The position numbers and the translations under genes were made by a program. From positions 57,931 to 121,930 of the forward strand of contig NTJN01000004.1 in NCBI GenBank assembly GCA_002457515.1: 64,000 nucleotides of DNA. The letters are read 5' to 3'. Shown piece after piece: positions 18,829 through 26,962 of the stretch (position 1 is the stretch's first letter; each line of letters starts with the position of its first letter). The notes below the pieces were generated by a model, which did not search any database, was not told the DNA's origin, and saw only the letters and a program-made list of their open reading frames with translations. The DNA is from Pelagibacterales bacterium MED-G40 (GTDB taxonomy: Bacteria; Pseudomonadota; Alphaproteobacteria; Pelagibacterales; Pelagibacteraceae).

Positions 18829-19815
18829 ATGAAAAAAAATAAAAATATCATTTTAAATGGTTTAATTGATCTTGCTCAACCAAGACTTGGCACAAAAGTA
18901 GTTTATAAGACTGATGATTTCTTTGCAGCAGCTAAAAGAATTATAGAACCATCGCCTCCGATATTTAAAGAAGGTGTGTTTGATAAAAATGGAAAATGGA
19001 TGGATGGATGGGAAACAAGAAGAAAAAGAAAATCTGGTCATGATTATCTAATTTTAAAATTAGGTAAACCTGGAAGAATACATAAGGTTGATATTGATAC
19101 TTCTCACTTTAATGGAAACCAACCAAGTAAAGTTTCATTAGATGTTTGTTCTTCTAAAAAAAACGTGCCTGATAAAAATCAAAAGTGGACCAATATATTA
19201 AGTAAGAAATCTACTGGTCCAAATAGACATCATTTTTTTAATGTTAAAAAGACTTCAATTATCACTCACGCAAGACTAAATATTTTTCCAGATGGCGGCG
19301 TTGCAAGATTAAGATTGTTTGGAGAGCTAAAAAATAAAAAATTTAGAAATAAGACTATTAATTTAACTTCTGTTTTAAATGGTTCAGTGCCAATTGCTTG
19401 TAACAACGAACACTTTGGTAGAGCTGAAAATGTTTTGGCTCCTGGCCAAGGAAAAAATATGGGTGACGGATGGGAAACAAGAAGAAGTAGAGGTAAAAAC
19501 TTTGATTGGTTAATCATTAAATGTGCGGCTGCTGCTAAGATAGATAAAATACAAATTGATACTCATCACTTTAAAGGAAATTACCCTGATCAATGTTCTA
19601 TTCAAGCTGCATATGTTGGGGGGAAATCATCTGCTAATAAAATCATAAATAAATCAAAAAATTGGAAGCTTTTATTAAACAAATCAAAATTACACGCTCA
19701 TAAAAAACACAACTTTTTAAATAGGCTAATGAAGAAAAATAAAGTTAATTATCTTAGAATTAATATATTTCCTGACGGAGGTATTTCTAGAATTAGAGTA
19801 TTTGGAAAGATATAA
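18829..19815 (+). CDS. alc: Allantoicase
   Basis: 328 residues built of two homologous allantoicase domains. The first has WMDGWETRRKRKSGHDYLIL and KVDIDTSHFNGNQP; the second has MGDGWETRRSRGKNFDWLII and IQIDTHHFKGNYPDQ. Each domain ends in a similar strand (ARLNIFPDGGVARLRLFGEL and LRINIFPDGGISRIRVFGKI). It hydrolyses allantoate to ureidoglycolate and urea in the cytoplasm. It is spaced 3 bases from puuE and 2 bases from allA, so one operon. Confidence 0.95.
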   Translation: MKKNKNIILNGLIDLAQPRLGTKVVYKTDDFFAAAKRIIEPSPPIFKEGVFDKNGKWMDGWETRRKRKSGHDYLILKLGKPGRIHKVDIDTSHFNGNQPSKVSLDVCSSKKNVPDKNQKWTNILSKKSTGPNRHHFFNVKKTSIITHARLNIFPDGGVARLRLFGELKNKKFRNKTINLTSVLNGSVPIACNNEHFGRAENVLAPGQGKNMGDGWETRRSRGKNFDWLIIKCAAAAKIDKIQIDTHHFKGNYPDQCSIQAAYVGGKSSANKIINKSKNWKLLLNKSKLHAHKKHNFLNRLMKKNKVNYLRINIFPDGGISRIRVFGKI

Positions 19816-19817
19816 TA

Positions 19818-20312
19818 ATGACAATTACAATTAGCCCAAAAAAAATAACTAAAGAGAATTTTGCCAAATTTGGTGAGCTGATCAGTACAAGTGATATTAA
19901 CCCTATTTCTATTAATAATGGTTATGCAAAAAGATTTGATGGTATAGCTAATTTAGATACCTCAAAAAATAATGGTGAAACAACAATTAGTATATTCTCT
20001 GCTCTAAAACGAACTTTTCCAATGAATATCGATATGATGGAACAACATCCATTAGGGAGCCAAGCTTTTATCCCAATGAAAGAAACAACTTTCTTATCTT
20101 TTGTAGCGCCTAATGATGACAAACCGGATTTGAATAAAATTGAAGCTTTTATAATCCCGCCAGGAGTAGGAATTAATTATAAAACTGGTACTTGGCATTT
20201 TCCATTAATCTCAACAGAAGATATGAACTTTTTAGTAGTAGATAGAAAAGGTTCCGGAGATAATTTAAAAGTTCAAAAATTGGAAAAAAATCAAGTAATC
20301 CTAAAATACTAA
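19818..20312 (+). CDS. allA: Ureidoglycolate lyase
   Basis: 164 residues, matching AllA (about 160). Recognisable motifs: FAKFGELIST, FSALKRTFPMNIDMMEQHPLGSQAFIPM, and PPGVGINYKTGTWHFPL, the cupin-like active region. It splits ureidoglycolate to glyoxylate and urea. It completes the allantoin-to-glyoxylate route begun by the two genes before it. Neither urease nor ureidoglycolate amidohydrolase is encoded here, so the fate of urea is not explained by this window. The operon ends at a terminator immediately after the stop codon. Confidence 0.93.
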   Translation: MTITISPKKITKENFAKFGELISTSDINPISINNGYAKRFDGIANLDTSKNNGETTISIFSALKRTFPMNIDMMEQHPLGSQAFIPMKETTFLSFVAPNDDKPDLNKIEAFIIPPGVGINYKTGTWHFPLISTEDMNFLVVDRKGSGDNLKVQKLEKNQVILKY

Positions 20313-20343
20313 AGCCCGCCGTATTTCTACGGCGAGCTTTTTA
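20311..20343. terminator. Bidirectional terminator between allA and the NCS1 permease gene
   Basis: A stem made of CGCCGTA/TACGGCG plus outer AAAGC/GCTTT (each side with one unpaired base, C or A) around a TTTC loop, flanked by A's and T's. It serves both convergent genes and starts within the allA stop codon. Confidence 0.9.
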
Positions 20344-20350
20344 AATTTAA

Positions 20351-21802
20351 TTATTTTTTACTCCCAGATGATATTGCTAAATGAACAACCGCTCCTAAAG
20401 AAGCTCCTATTATCCATGCATAACCTCCACCGCCACCTAAATTAGCGAAGAAGTCTCCAAGACCACCGGGTAAAATATTTGGCCAAACAGATCCAATAGC
20501 AATGTAGCCGGATAGTATCCAAGCAACCATGCCTTTTAAATTAAATCCATCATTGTACCAATACTTACCTTTGCCTTCGTTAAATAATGCGTTCACATCA
20601 ATTTTTTGTTTTTTGATGATGTAGTAGTCAGTAATCATAATTCCAAACACTGGAGCAAGTATTGCACCTAACGTGTTAACAAATGGAAATATTCCCATTT
20701 TAGTAATTACAGCTACCCACATTCCACCAATTACAAAACCAAAACCAGCAGTGATTAATCCGCCTGTTCTAAAATTGATTTTACTTGGCATTAAGTTAGC
20801 AAGGTCATAAGCGGGTGGTATAAAGTTAGCCACCATATTTATTCCAACAGTTGCAGCAAAGAATGCAAATGCAGCCACTATTGTTAAAAATATATTATCT
20901 ACTTTTGCGACCATGTCAGTTGGTTGTGCAACATATTCTCCGAACAACGCTATTGTTCCACCTGTAATCATAAGAGTTATAAAAGAAAAGAAAATTACGT
21001 TTCCAACTAATCCGTATAAATTTCCTTTTTTCATTTCTTCTTCATTTTTTACAAATCGAGCAAAGTCTCCGAAGTTAATTACAACTGCAGCAAAATATCC
21101 TACCATAATAGAAAATACAGCTAGAAAGGCTCCAAAAGATCCTAGACCTTCAAAACCTCCTGAACGAGTTCCACTAGAAAATATATTTCCTACTTCTGAA
21201 AGAAGACTGCCACCAACTTCAGCCCATATAGCTATCATTAAGAGAATCATAACTACATAAACTGCCGGCCCAGCAAAGTTTAAAAATTTTCTTACAAGGT
21301 CGATACCTTGCCAGAATAAATAAACTTGAAACGCTGATACAAATATAAATGAAACCCACATAACTCCTGTCATGCCAAGAAACATTTCTGAGCCTGGATT
21401 TCCTGTTAATGCAGTAATTAAAAGAGCTACAGCAGTTGATGCTGCGTAAGTTTGTGCTCCGTACCAAAACATTGCAACAAGACCTCTGGCCATTGCTGGA
21501 AAGTTTGCTCCGAATACACCCATACTTACCCTTGCAAATACTGGATAAGGAATTCCATGTTGTACACTTGGTTTACCTGAAAGGTTGACAAGCCACATTA
21601 TAAATACTCCTGCTAATATTAAAGCTAGAAACACAGCCCAACCATTCAGTCCTGAGGCGATAAACAATGATGCTGCTAAAGTATATCCGAATAAACTTTG
21701 AACATCGTTCGCCCATACGTTAAAGATTTCAAACCATCCCCAATTCTTCTTATTACTTGGGGTAGGTGCTAAATCTTTATTATAGAGTTTTTTTGAACTC
21801 AT
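20351..21802 (-). CDS. NCS1-family nucleobase/allantoin:cation symporter
   Basis: 483 residues from the chosen ATG at 21802, about twelve membrane helices. SSKKLYNKDLAPTP then WGWFEIFNVWANDVQSLFGYTLA are the NCS1 start. VQHGIPYPVFARVSMGVFGAN and FWYGAQTYAASTAVALLI also fit, as does FGDFARFVKNEEEMKKGN. The frame is open for 30 more codons upstream, but ATG 21802 has a strong GGGAGG site 5 bases before it and begins the conserved region, so I prefer it. The family imports cytosine, uracil, hydantoins or allantoin. Convergence on the ureide operon suggests allantoin or a purine-derived substrate (inference). Confidence 0.88.
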   Translation of the reverse strand: MSSKKLYNKDLAPTPSNKKNWGWFEIFNVWANDVQSLFGYTLAASLFIASGLNGWAVFLALILAGVFIMWLVNLSGKPSVQHGIPYPVFARVSMGVFGANFPAMARGLVAMFWYGAQTYAASTAVALLITALTGNPGSEMFLGMTGVMWVSFIFVSAFQVYLFWQGIDLVRKFLNFAGPAVYVVMILLMIAIWAEVGGSLLSEVGNIFSSGTRSGGFEGLGSFGAFLAVFSIMVGYFAAVVINFGDFARFVKNEEEMKKGNLYGLVGNVIFFSFITLMITGGTIALFGEYVAQPTDMVAKVDNIFLTIVAAFAFFAATVGINMVANFIPPAYDLANLMPSKINFRTGGLITAGFGFVIGGMWVAVITKMGIFPFVNTLGAILAPVFGIMITDYYIIKKQKIDVNALFNEGKGKYWYNDGFNLKGMVAWILSGYIAIGSVWPNILPGGLGDFFANLGGGGGYAWIIGASLGAVVHLAISSGSKK

Positions 21803-21891
21803 ATTCCCTCCCTGGTTTATGAGTACAACCCTATCAATTTTTAAAGATAAAAATACAAAATAAGACAGTAGAAAGATCAATAAAGACAACA

Positions 21892-21912
21892 AAAGCCTAT
21901 TATGGGCTAATT
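21892..21912 (-). terminator. Weak stem-loop downstream of azlD
   Basis: On the minus strand AGCC-CATAATA-GGCT is followed by a short TTTTG run, 44-60 bases after the azlD stop and before the NCS1 start. The stem is only four or five pairs, so termination here is tentative. Confidence 0.35.
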
Positions 21913-21955
21913 CCTTTTTTGCTTTTACAGAAAAAATCGAGTCATTACGAGTCGC

Positions 21956-22282
21956 TTAAAAATTACTTAAAATACTTAAAAAAATAGCTGATAATAAAGT
22001 TGGTATTACTAAATTTCTATTTGTTAATATAAAAATCGATACGCAAATAGTTAAAACTAACAATCTTATAAATATTTCAGAGTCTGCTAGTACTCCAGCT
22101 GGAAAAATTATCATTCTACCAAGAAGTGCAGCTAAAGTTGAATAGGCAACGCAATTGAACCATAAAAAAACTTTAGATTTTACGCTTACTTTTTTAGATG
22201 TAACAGCTCCCATAAAACGAGAAATAAAAGTTGCAAAAGAAGTAGCTACTATAGCAAGAATTATAATCTGACTAGATCCCAT
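21956..22282 (-). CDS. azlD: AzlD-family small subunit of branched-chain amino-acid exporter
   Basis: 108 residues from ATG 22282 with four membrane segments. SSQIIILAIVATSFATFISRF and NCVAYSTLAALLGRMII match AzlD. The frame is open 12 codons further up to 22318, but ATG 22282 has a GGAG site at the right distance and overlaps azlC by only 11 bases. AzlCD pairs export branched-chain amino acids or analogues. It is the last gene of the long ABC-importer transcript. Confidence 0.85.
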   Translation of the reverse strand: MGSSQIIILAIVATSFATFISRFMGAVTSKKVSVKSKVFLWFNCVAYSTLAALLGRMIIFPAGVLADSEIFIRLLVLTICVSIFILTNRNLVIPTLLSAIFLSILSNF

Positions 22283-22976
22283 TTTTTTCTCCAAATAAAA
22301 AACCAATTGTGCCAGCAATCAATCCTGCAAATAATAAAGACCATTCAGCTGAAACTAAGTAAATAATTGGCCCTAAAATAGTTCCTAGTATCACTGATAT
22401 GGAAATACTTAAGTCTTTCATTGCACCAATCATCATACAAAAAAAATAAACAGGATTAACAATAGCTAAACCAATCAACATATCTTTATTAAGATAATCA
22501 GCAGATAAATATCCAACTACTGTCATAAGAACTGCTGTAGTCCATGTGCCAATACCAACACCAATCCAAAAATCTATTCTATGTTTCTTGCTAATTTTTT
22601 TATAACTATCTTTTGCAATTAGCCAAGACGAAACTGCTAAGAAATGACATGAAAGATAATATTTCCATTTAGGTTGTGATTTATGTTCCAGCAATGGAAA
22701 TAAAGAAACTGTCATGGGATAAAGTCTAAAATTTACTAACCAAACAGCTATAAAGATGTTTATAATAGAAGCTCCAACTAATAATGACTCTGCCATAACT
22801 AATTGACCTGGTAGAGCATAAGTAAAAAAGCTTGAAGCTGCGCTTTGTTGGATGTTAAATCCAGCATCTTTTAACAAAGCACCTAAAGCAATAAAACATG
22901 CTGCAAGTGGAATAGCAGGACTTCTAGAACCTTTTAATGATTTTAATCCTTGTATGAAAACTTTGAAATTAATCAT
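22272..22976 (-). CDS. azlC: AzlC-family exporter subunit
   Basis: 234 residues, hydrophobic, with AzlC-family features: GSRSPAIPLAACFIALGALLKDAGFNIQQSAASSF, FTYALPGQLVMAESLLVGAS, and VNFRLYPMTVSLFPLL. It acts with AzlD as an inner-membrane exporter. Its start overlaps the end of the LivF-like ATPase gene by 4 bases, tying it into the importer operon. Confidence 0.88.
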   Translation of the reverse strand: MINFKVFIQGLKSLKGSRSPAIPLAACFIALGALLKDAGFNIQQSAASSFFTYALPGQLVMAESLLVGASIINIFIAVWLVNFRLYPMTVSLFPLLEHKSQPKWKYYLSCHFLAVSSWLIAKDSYKKISKKHRIDFWIGVGIGTWTTAVLMTVVGYLSADYLNKDMLIGLAIVNPVYFFCMMIGAMKDLSISISVILGTILGPIIYLVSAEWSLLFAGLIAGTIGFLFGEKNGI

Positions 22977-23758
22977 CCACCCAGAAATAATCTTCCTACA
23001 TCAGGATTCTTTAGTAGATCATTTCCTTTTCCAACAATAGCCGTTTGTCCAGAAACTAGTACATATCCAATGTCTGCAAACTCTAGACCTTTTTTTGCAT
23101 TTTGTTCAACCATAATAATAGTTTTTTTTTCATTTTTTTGAAGATCATCTAAAATTTCAAAAACCATTTCTATATATCTGGGCTCAAGTCCTATTGAGGG
23201 TTCGTCAACCAATAGAATAGATGGACGCATTACCAAAGCTCTTGAAATCTCGAGAAGTCTTCTTTCACCTCCTGATAATACTTTTGCTGGCTGATTTCTT
23301 CTTTTATTTAACCTTTCATACTTCTCTAAAACTCTTTTTGCCTCAGCGTATGATTCTTCTGTTTTATCTTTAATATATCCGCCCATTAATAAATTTTCTT
23401 CAACAGTCATGTCTGGAAATACAGAATTATCTTGAAGAATATAAGCTATGCCACAACTTTTTAATTTTTGGGCTGGTGTAAGATTAGTAATCTCATTTCC
23501 GTCAATTTCAATTTGTCCCGAAAATATATTTGTGAAACCGTAAATAGAATGAAGTATTGTTGATTTTCCTGCACCGTTAGGTCCAATGAGACATAAAGAT
23601 TGTGCTTTATCTACAAGCAAATTGAAATTATGAAGTATTTCCATTTTTCCATAACCAGCATTTAAATTTTTAATTTGAAGATGTAAATTAGATCCAGATA
23701 GTTTTTGTAAATCCTTAATCTCTGGAGCTTTTCCTAAAACTTCATATTGATTTGACAT
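22973..23758 (-). CDS. LivF-type ABC transporter ATP-binding protein (second system)
   Basis: 261 residues with an N-terminal extension of about 28 residues before the ABC core. Walker A GPNGAGKST, signature LSGGERRLLEISRALVM, Walker B ILLVDEPSIGLEP and MVEQNAKKGLEFADIGYVL follow the LivF pattern. It is the second ATPase of the 22973-28204 importer. It overlaps both neighbours (1 base with the LivG-like gene, 4 bases with azlC). Confidence 0.93.
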   Translation of the reverse strand: MSNQYEVLGKAPEIKDLQKLSGSNLHLQIKNLNAGYGKMEILHNFNLLVDKAQSLCLIGPNGAGKSTILHSIYGFTNIFSGQIEIDGNEITNLTPAQKLKSCGIAYILQDNSVFPDMTVEENLLMGGYIKDKTEESYAEAKRVLEKYERLNKRRNQPAKVLSGGERRLLEISRALVMRPSILLVDEPSIGLEPRYIEMVFEILDDLQKNEKKTIIMVEQNAKKGLEFADIGYVLVSGQTAIVGKGNDLLKNPDVGRLFLGG

Positions 23759-24498
23759 TATTGTGCTCCTAGATAAGCATCTACAACTCGCTTATCATTT
23801 TTTATTTGATCGGGTGAACCTTCTGCTAAAAGTTTTCCATGTGCTAGACAAAAAATACTTTGCGCTAAGCTCATAATTACTTTCATGTTGTGTTCAATTA
23901 CTAGTAAAGTTATCCCGTAATCTTTATTAATTTTTATCAATCTATCTATAATTCCGTTGATTAAAGTAGGGTTTATTCCGGCTGTTGGTTCATCTAATAA
24001 AAGCATTTTTGGTTCATTCATCAGAGCCATTGCTAATTCTAAAAGTTTCTGCTGACCAAAAGAAAGGTCGCCCGCTCTAAGTTTTCTTTTTTGATATAAA
24101 CCTACAAAATTTAAAAGATTTTCAGCTCTTTCGGTCAATTCAGCGGGAATTTTTGAAAATATTTTTGAGAAGCCTTGGTCACTTGCTTTATGACTAATAA
24201 GCATATTTTCTACACAGTTTAATTTGCTATAAATTCTTGTTTGTTGGAAAGTTCTTAATAGCCCAAGTTTAGCAACTACAGGGACTGGTAACTCTGAAAC
24301 TTCTTTGTTATTAAATTTTATAGAACCTTGATCAATTGGGTGTGTTCCTACAATAGAATTAAATAAAGTAGTTTTTCCAGATCCATTGGGTCCTATTAAA
24401 CCGACGATAGATCCCTGATCAACATTTAATGAGATATCAACATTGGCTTTAACCCCACCAAAAGATTTACTTACGTTTTTTACCTCTAAAATACTCAT
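23758..24498 (-). CDS. LivG-type ABC transporter ATP-binding protein (second system)
   Basis: 246 residues. FGGVKANVDISLNVDQGSIVGLIGPNGSGKTT contains Walker A; LGLLRTFQQTRIYSKLNCVENML is LivG-like; LSFGQQKLLELAMALM is the signature; MLLLDEPTAGINP is Walker B. It forms the ATPase pair with the downstream LivF-like protein and overlaps the LivM-like gene by 4 bases. Confidence 0.93.
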   Translation of the reverse strand: MSILEVKNVSKSFGGVKANVDISLNVDQGSIVGLIGPNGSGKTTLFNSIVGTHPIDQGSIKFNNKEVSELPVPVVAKLGLLRTFQQTRIYSKLNCVENMLISHKASDQGFSKIFSKIPAELTERAENLLNFVGLYQKRKLRAGDLSFGQQKLLELAMALMNEPKMLLLDEPTAGINPTLINGIIDRLIKINKDYGITLLVIEHNMKVIMSLAQSIFCLAHGKLLAEGSPDQIKNDKRVVDAYLGAQ

Positions 24499-25550
24499 TT
24501 TAATTCCACCTGTGCTTTTCTATCTTTCTCGTCAATTACTTCACCAAATCTATTAGGATATTTTTCTCTTAGCCAGCCCATTAATCCCTCTGGGAAATAG
24601 ATTACTATTACAACAATCAAAATTCCTAATGCAACGTACTGCCACCCTAGTATAAAAGTCCAGAAACCCTCTTTTAAAAAATGAAATAAAGTTGCTCCAA
24701 TTACAGGTCCCCATAAAGTTCCTTTTCCTCCAAGGATTGCCATCAAAACCATGAATACGCCCATCTCTCTTCCGTCGAATGCAACGTCGGTGGAGTCTAT
24801 ATATCCAATTAACCCACCCATAATTCCTCCTGCAAGACCACAGAAAAATGCAGACACCATCCAACCAACAATTTTATATTTCATTGTCTGAATACCCATT
24901 GCTTCAGCTTTATCTTCATTATCTCTTATCGCGTTTAGAATTAGTTTAAATCTCGATCCATAAATCCATTTAACAAAAATAAAAGTTAAAATTAATAAAA
25001 CAAAACTTAAAAAGTAGAAAAACTCTCCTCTAGCCTCAGGATCAACTATATCTTTTGGAAAAGGTGGAGTAGTAAAACCTTGACCAGCACCAATAATTTC
25101 TATTCCACCAGCAATCTCACCTGCTGCGATACCTAAACCCAACGTGCAAATCGCAAAGTAATGTCCTCTCAACCCTAAAATTGAATAGCCGATTAAACCT
25201 GCGACAATTGTTGGTATAACAGCAGCAACTAATAAACCAAAACCCATACCTTGAAAAAATTGTGTTGTAGTATGTTCAAATGTTTTTTCACCACCGCTTT
25301 CTGTCCATTCTGCTAAAGGAAAAAACATACCAACTTGAATTGACGCACATAAATACATTCCAAGACCATAGAAAAGAATATTTCCAAAAGAATTGTAGCC
25401 CATTTCTCCACCTTGTAGGTTCCAGGTCATTGCCAGTACAATTAGAATGCAAAGAATTGTTAACTGAACTTTAAATGCAGGAAAGATAAAGGGCGCGGCT
25501 AATCCTAAAGTAATTAAACTAGCGTATAAAATTAAATCTTTTTGCTTCAT
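24495..25550 (-). CDS. LivM-type ABC transporter permease (second system)
   Basis: 351 residues with about ten membrane segments. Family regions are GGEMGYNSFGNILFYGLGMYL, ILGLRGHYFAICTLGLGIAAGEI and the coupling helix RFKLILNAIRDNEDKAEAMGIQTMKYK, then GGKGTLWGPVIGATLFHFL. It builds the channel with the LivH-like protein. It overlaps the preceding lipoprotein gene and the following LivG-like gene by 4 bases each. Confidence 0.93.
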   Translation of the reverse strand: MKQKDLILYASLITLGLAAPFIFPAFKVQLTILCILIVLAMTWNLQGGEMGYNSFGNILFYGLGMYLCASIQVGMFFPLAEWTESGGEKTFEHTTTQFFQGMGFGLLVAAVIPTIVAGLIGYSILGLRGHYFAICTLGLGIAAGEIAGGIEIIGAGQGFTTPPFPKDIVDPEARGEFFYFLSFVLLILTFIFVKWIYGSRFKLILNAIRDNEDKAEAMGIQTMKYKIVGWMVSAFFCGLAGGIMGGLIGYIDSTDVAFDGREMGVFMVLMAILGGKGTLWGPVIGATLFHFLKEGFWTFILGWQYVALGILIVVIVIYFPEGLMGWLREKYPNRFGEVIDEKDRKAQVELK

Positions 25551-26008
25551 TTTAATATTTTCTCTTTTGCTTTTTGGAACTCATCTTCTGTTAAATCCCC
25601 TGACTCCTTTAAATCTCTTAATGCTCTCAGTTGTCCGGCAACATCTTGTGAAGATAAATTATTTTCACCAGTACTAGCGTTTAAGGCTTTTATATTTTTA
25701 CAATTTTTATTTTTCATAATTTTCTTTAAGTGATAAATTCTGTTGTCTGCAGCAACTATAGCTTTATCTGCATTATGTAAGGACTGTGCCCATGCCGGCC
25801 AAAATAGTAGCAATCTAGATACATTGCCGCCAGTTCCTGACTTTGCGTAATTGGCATCTTTTTTAAATTTTTGAGCCTCCTCTACTGAAATCTCTAGACC
25901 TTTACAGTCTAAATTATAGTCATTAGATTGTTTTACATTTACCACCTCAGGCTTAGCGCAGCTTTTTAAAAAAACTAAACAAATGAAAGAAATAAAAATT
26001 TTTTTCAT
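25547..26008 (-). CDS. Small putative lipoprotein with C-terminal SHOCT-like domain inside the ABC operon
   Basis: 153 residues. The N-terminus MKKIFISFICLVFLKSC looks like a lipoprotein signal with Cys17, although Lys at -2 is atypical for a lipobox. The middle contains GTGGNVSRLLLFWPAWAQSLHNADKAIVAADNRIYHLKKIM. The end (LRALRDLKESGDLTEDEFQKAKEKIL) is the short SHOCT oligomerisation motif. It overlaps the LivH-like and LivM-like genes by 4 bases on either side, so it is translated with the permeases. Its function is unknown; an accessory role in the transporter is inferred from position only. Confidence 0.7.
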   Translation of the reverse strand: MKKIFISFICLVFLKSCAKPEVVNVKQSNDYNLDCKGLEISVEEAQKFKKDANYAKSGTGGNVSRLLLFWPAWAQSLHNADKAIVAADNRIYHLKKIMKNKNCKNIKALNASTGENNLSSQDVAGQLRALRDLKESGDLTEDEFQKAKEKILK

Positions 26009-26898
26009 TTTAGATACTCTCTCTTTCTAGAAAGTTTAAATCGTCTGTAAACAAGTATGAAAACTAATAACATGAATACAGAACCAATTCTAAATTCTGT
26101 ACCAAGAATGTAATCAGCAAATTCTTCAAAAACTCCTAATCCCATACCTGAGATAGCCACTGCAGGTAAGTTGCCTAATCCAGCAACGATTACGATCATG
26201 AAAGATCTAACTGTATATGGCAATCCAACATAAGGGTGCAATGTAAATGTAATTGCAATTAAAGCTCCGGCAACACCACAAAGTGCAGCGTTAATTCCAA
26301 AAGTTGCTGCATAAACTTTTTCAGTATCAACCCCTAAGATCTTTGCTGCTCTAGCGTTCTGTGCTGTAGCTCTAATAGCTCTACCTAATTTTGATTTCTT
26401 CATGTAAATAACTAACACCACGGCATATAATAGACTTATAAAAGCAGAGAATATTTTTGAATTCGGCAAGGTTACAGAATTATCAAATAACATTGTTGTT
26501 CCATATTCTGATTGAGCAACTACAACGTCTGCACCGAAAATAAAATTCATTAGCTGTTGAAACACAATGGCAATACCGAAAGTTGCTAAAATTGAAATAA
26601 AAAGATCTCGATCTACTACTTTGTTTATAACGAGTTTGTATAATCCCCATCCAACAAAAAACATTACTATAGGTGACACAATTACGCCCCAGCCCGGATG
26701 AATTCCTGCAAGATACATACTATAAGCAATGTATCCACCTAATATCACTAAATCACCTTGAGCAATGTTTATTATATTCATCACACCCCATTGAAGTGCC
26801 ATGCCGTATGCGATTAATGCAAATAGAATTCCCAAAAGAATTCCGTCCAAAGAAGCTTGGACGATTAAAATCGGAGCCTGAAAAATCAAAAAATCCAT
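26005..26898 (-). CDS. LivH-type ABC transporter permease (second system)
   Basis: 297 residues with about eight membrane helices. QASLDGILLGILFALIAYGMALQWGVMNIINIAQGD and KSKLGRAIRATAQNARAAKILGVDTEKVY are the LivH signatures. It pairs with the LivM-like protein. It is the first permease gene after a terminator-like hairpin that follows the binding-protein gene. Confidence 0.93.
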   Translation of the reverse strand: MDFLIFQAPILIVQASLDGILLGILFALIAYGMALQWGVMNIINIAQGDLVILGGYIAYSMYLAGIHPGWGVIVSPIVMFFVGWGLYKLVINKVVDRDLFISILATFGIAIVFQQLMNFIFGADVVVAQSEYGTTMLFDNSVTLPNSKIFSAFISLLYAVVLVIYMKKSKLGRAIRATAQNARAAKILGVDTEKVYAATFGINAALCGVAGALIAITFTLHPYVGLPYTVRSFMIVIVAGLGNLPAVAISGMGLGVFEEFADYILGTEFRIGSVFMLLVFILVYRRFKLSRKREYLK

Positions 26899-26910
26899 AA
26901 AACCTTTTAA

Positions 26911-26945
26911 AAAAAATGCCCCCTAAATTTTAGGGGGCATTTAAT
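26911..26945. terminator. Terminator-like hairpin between binding-protein and permease genes
   Basis: A stem AAATGCCCCCTA paired with TAGGGGGCATTT (26914-26943) and A/T tracts on both sides lies 20 bases past the binding-protein stop and 13 bases before the LivH-like start. In a minus-strand transcript it should stop most polymerases and let some through, favouring binding-protein mRNA over permease mRNA. Confidence 0.88.
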
Positions 26946-26962
26946 AAAATACTTAAAAAGTA

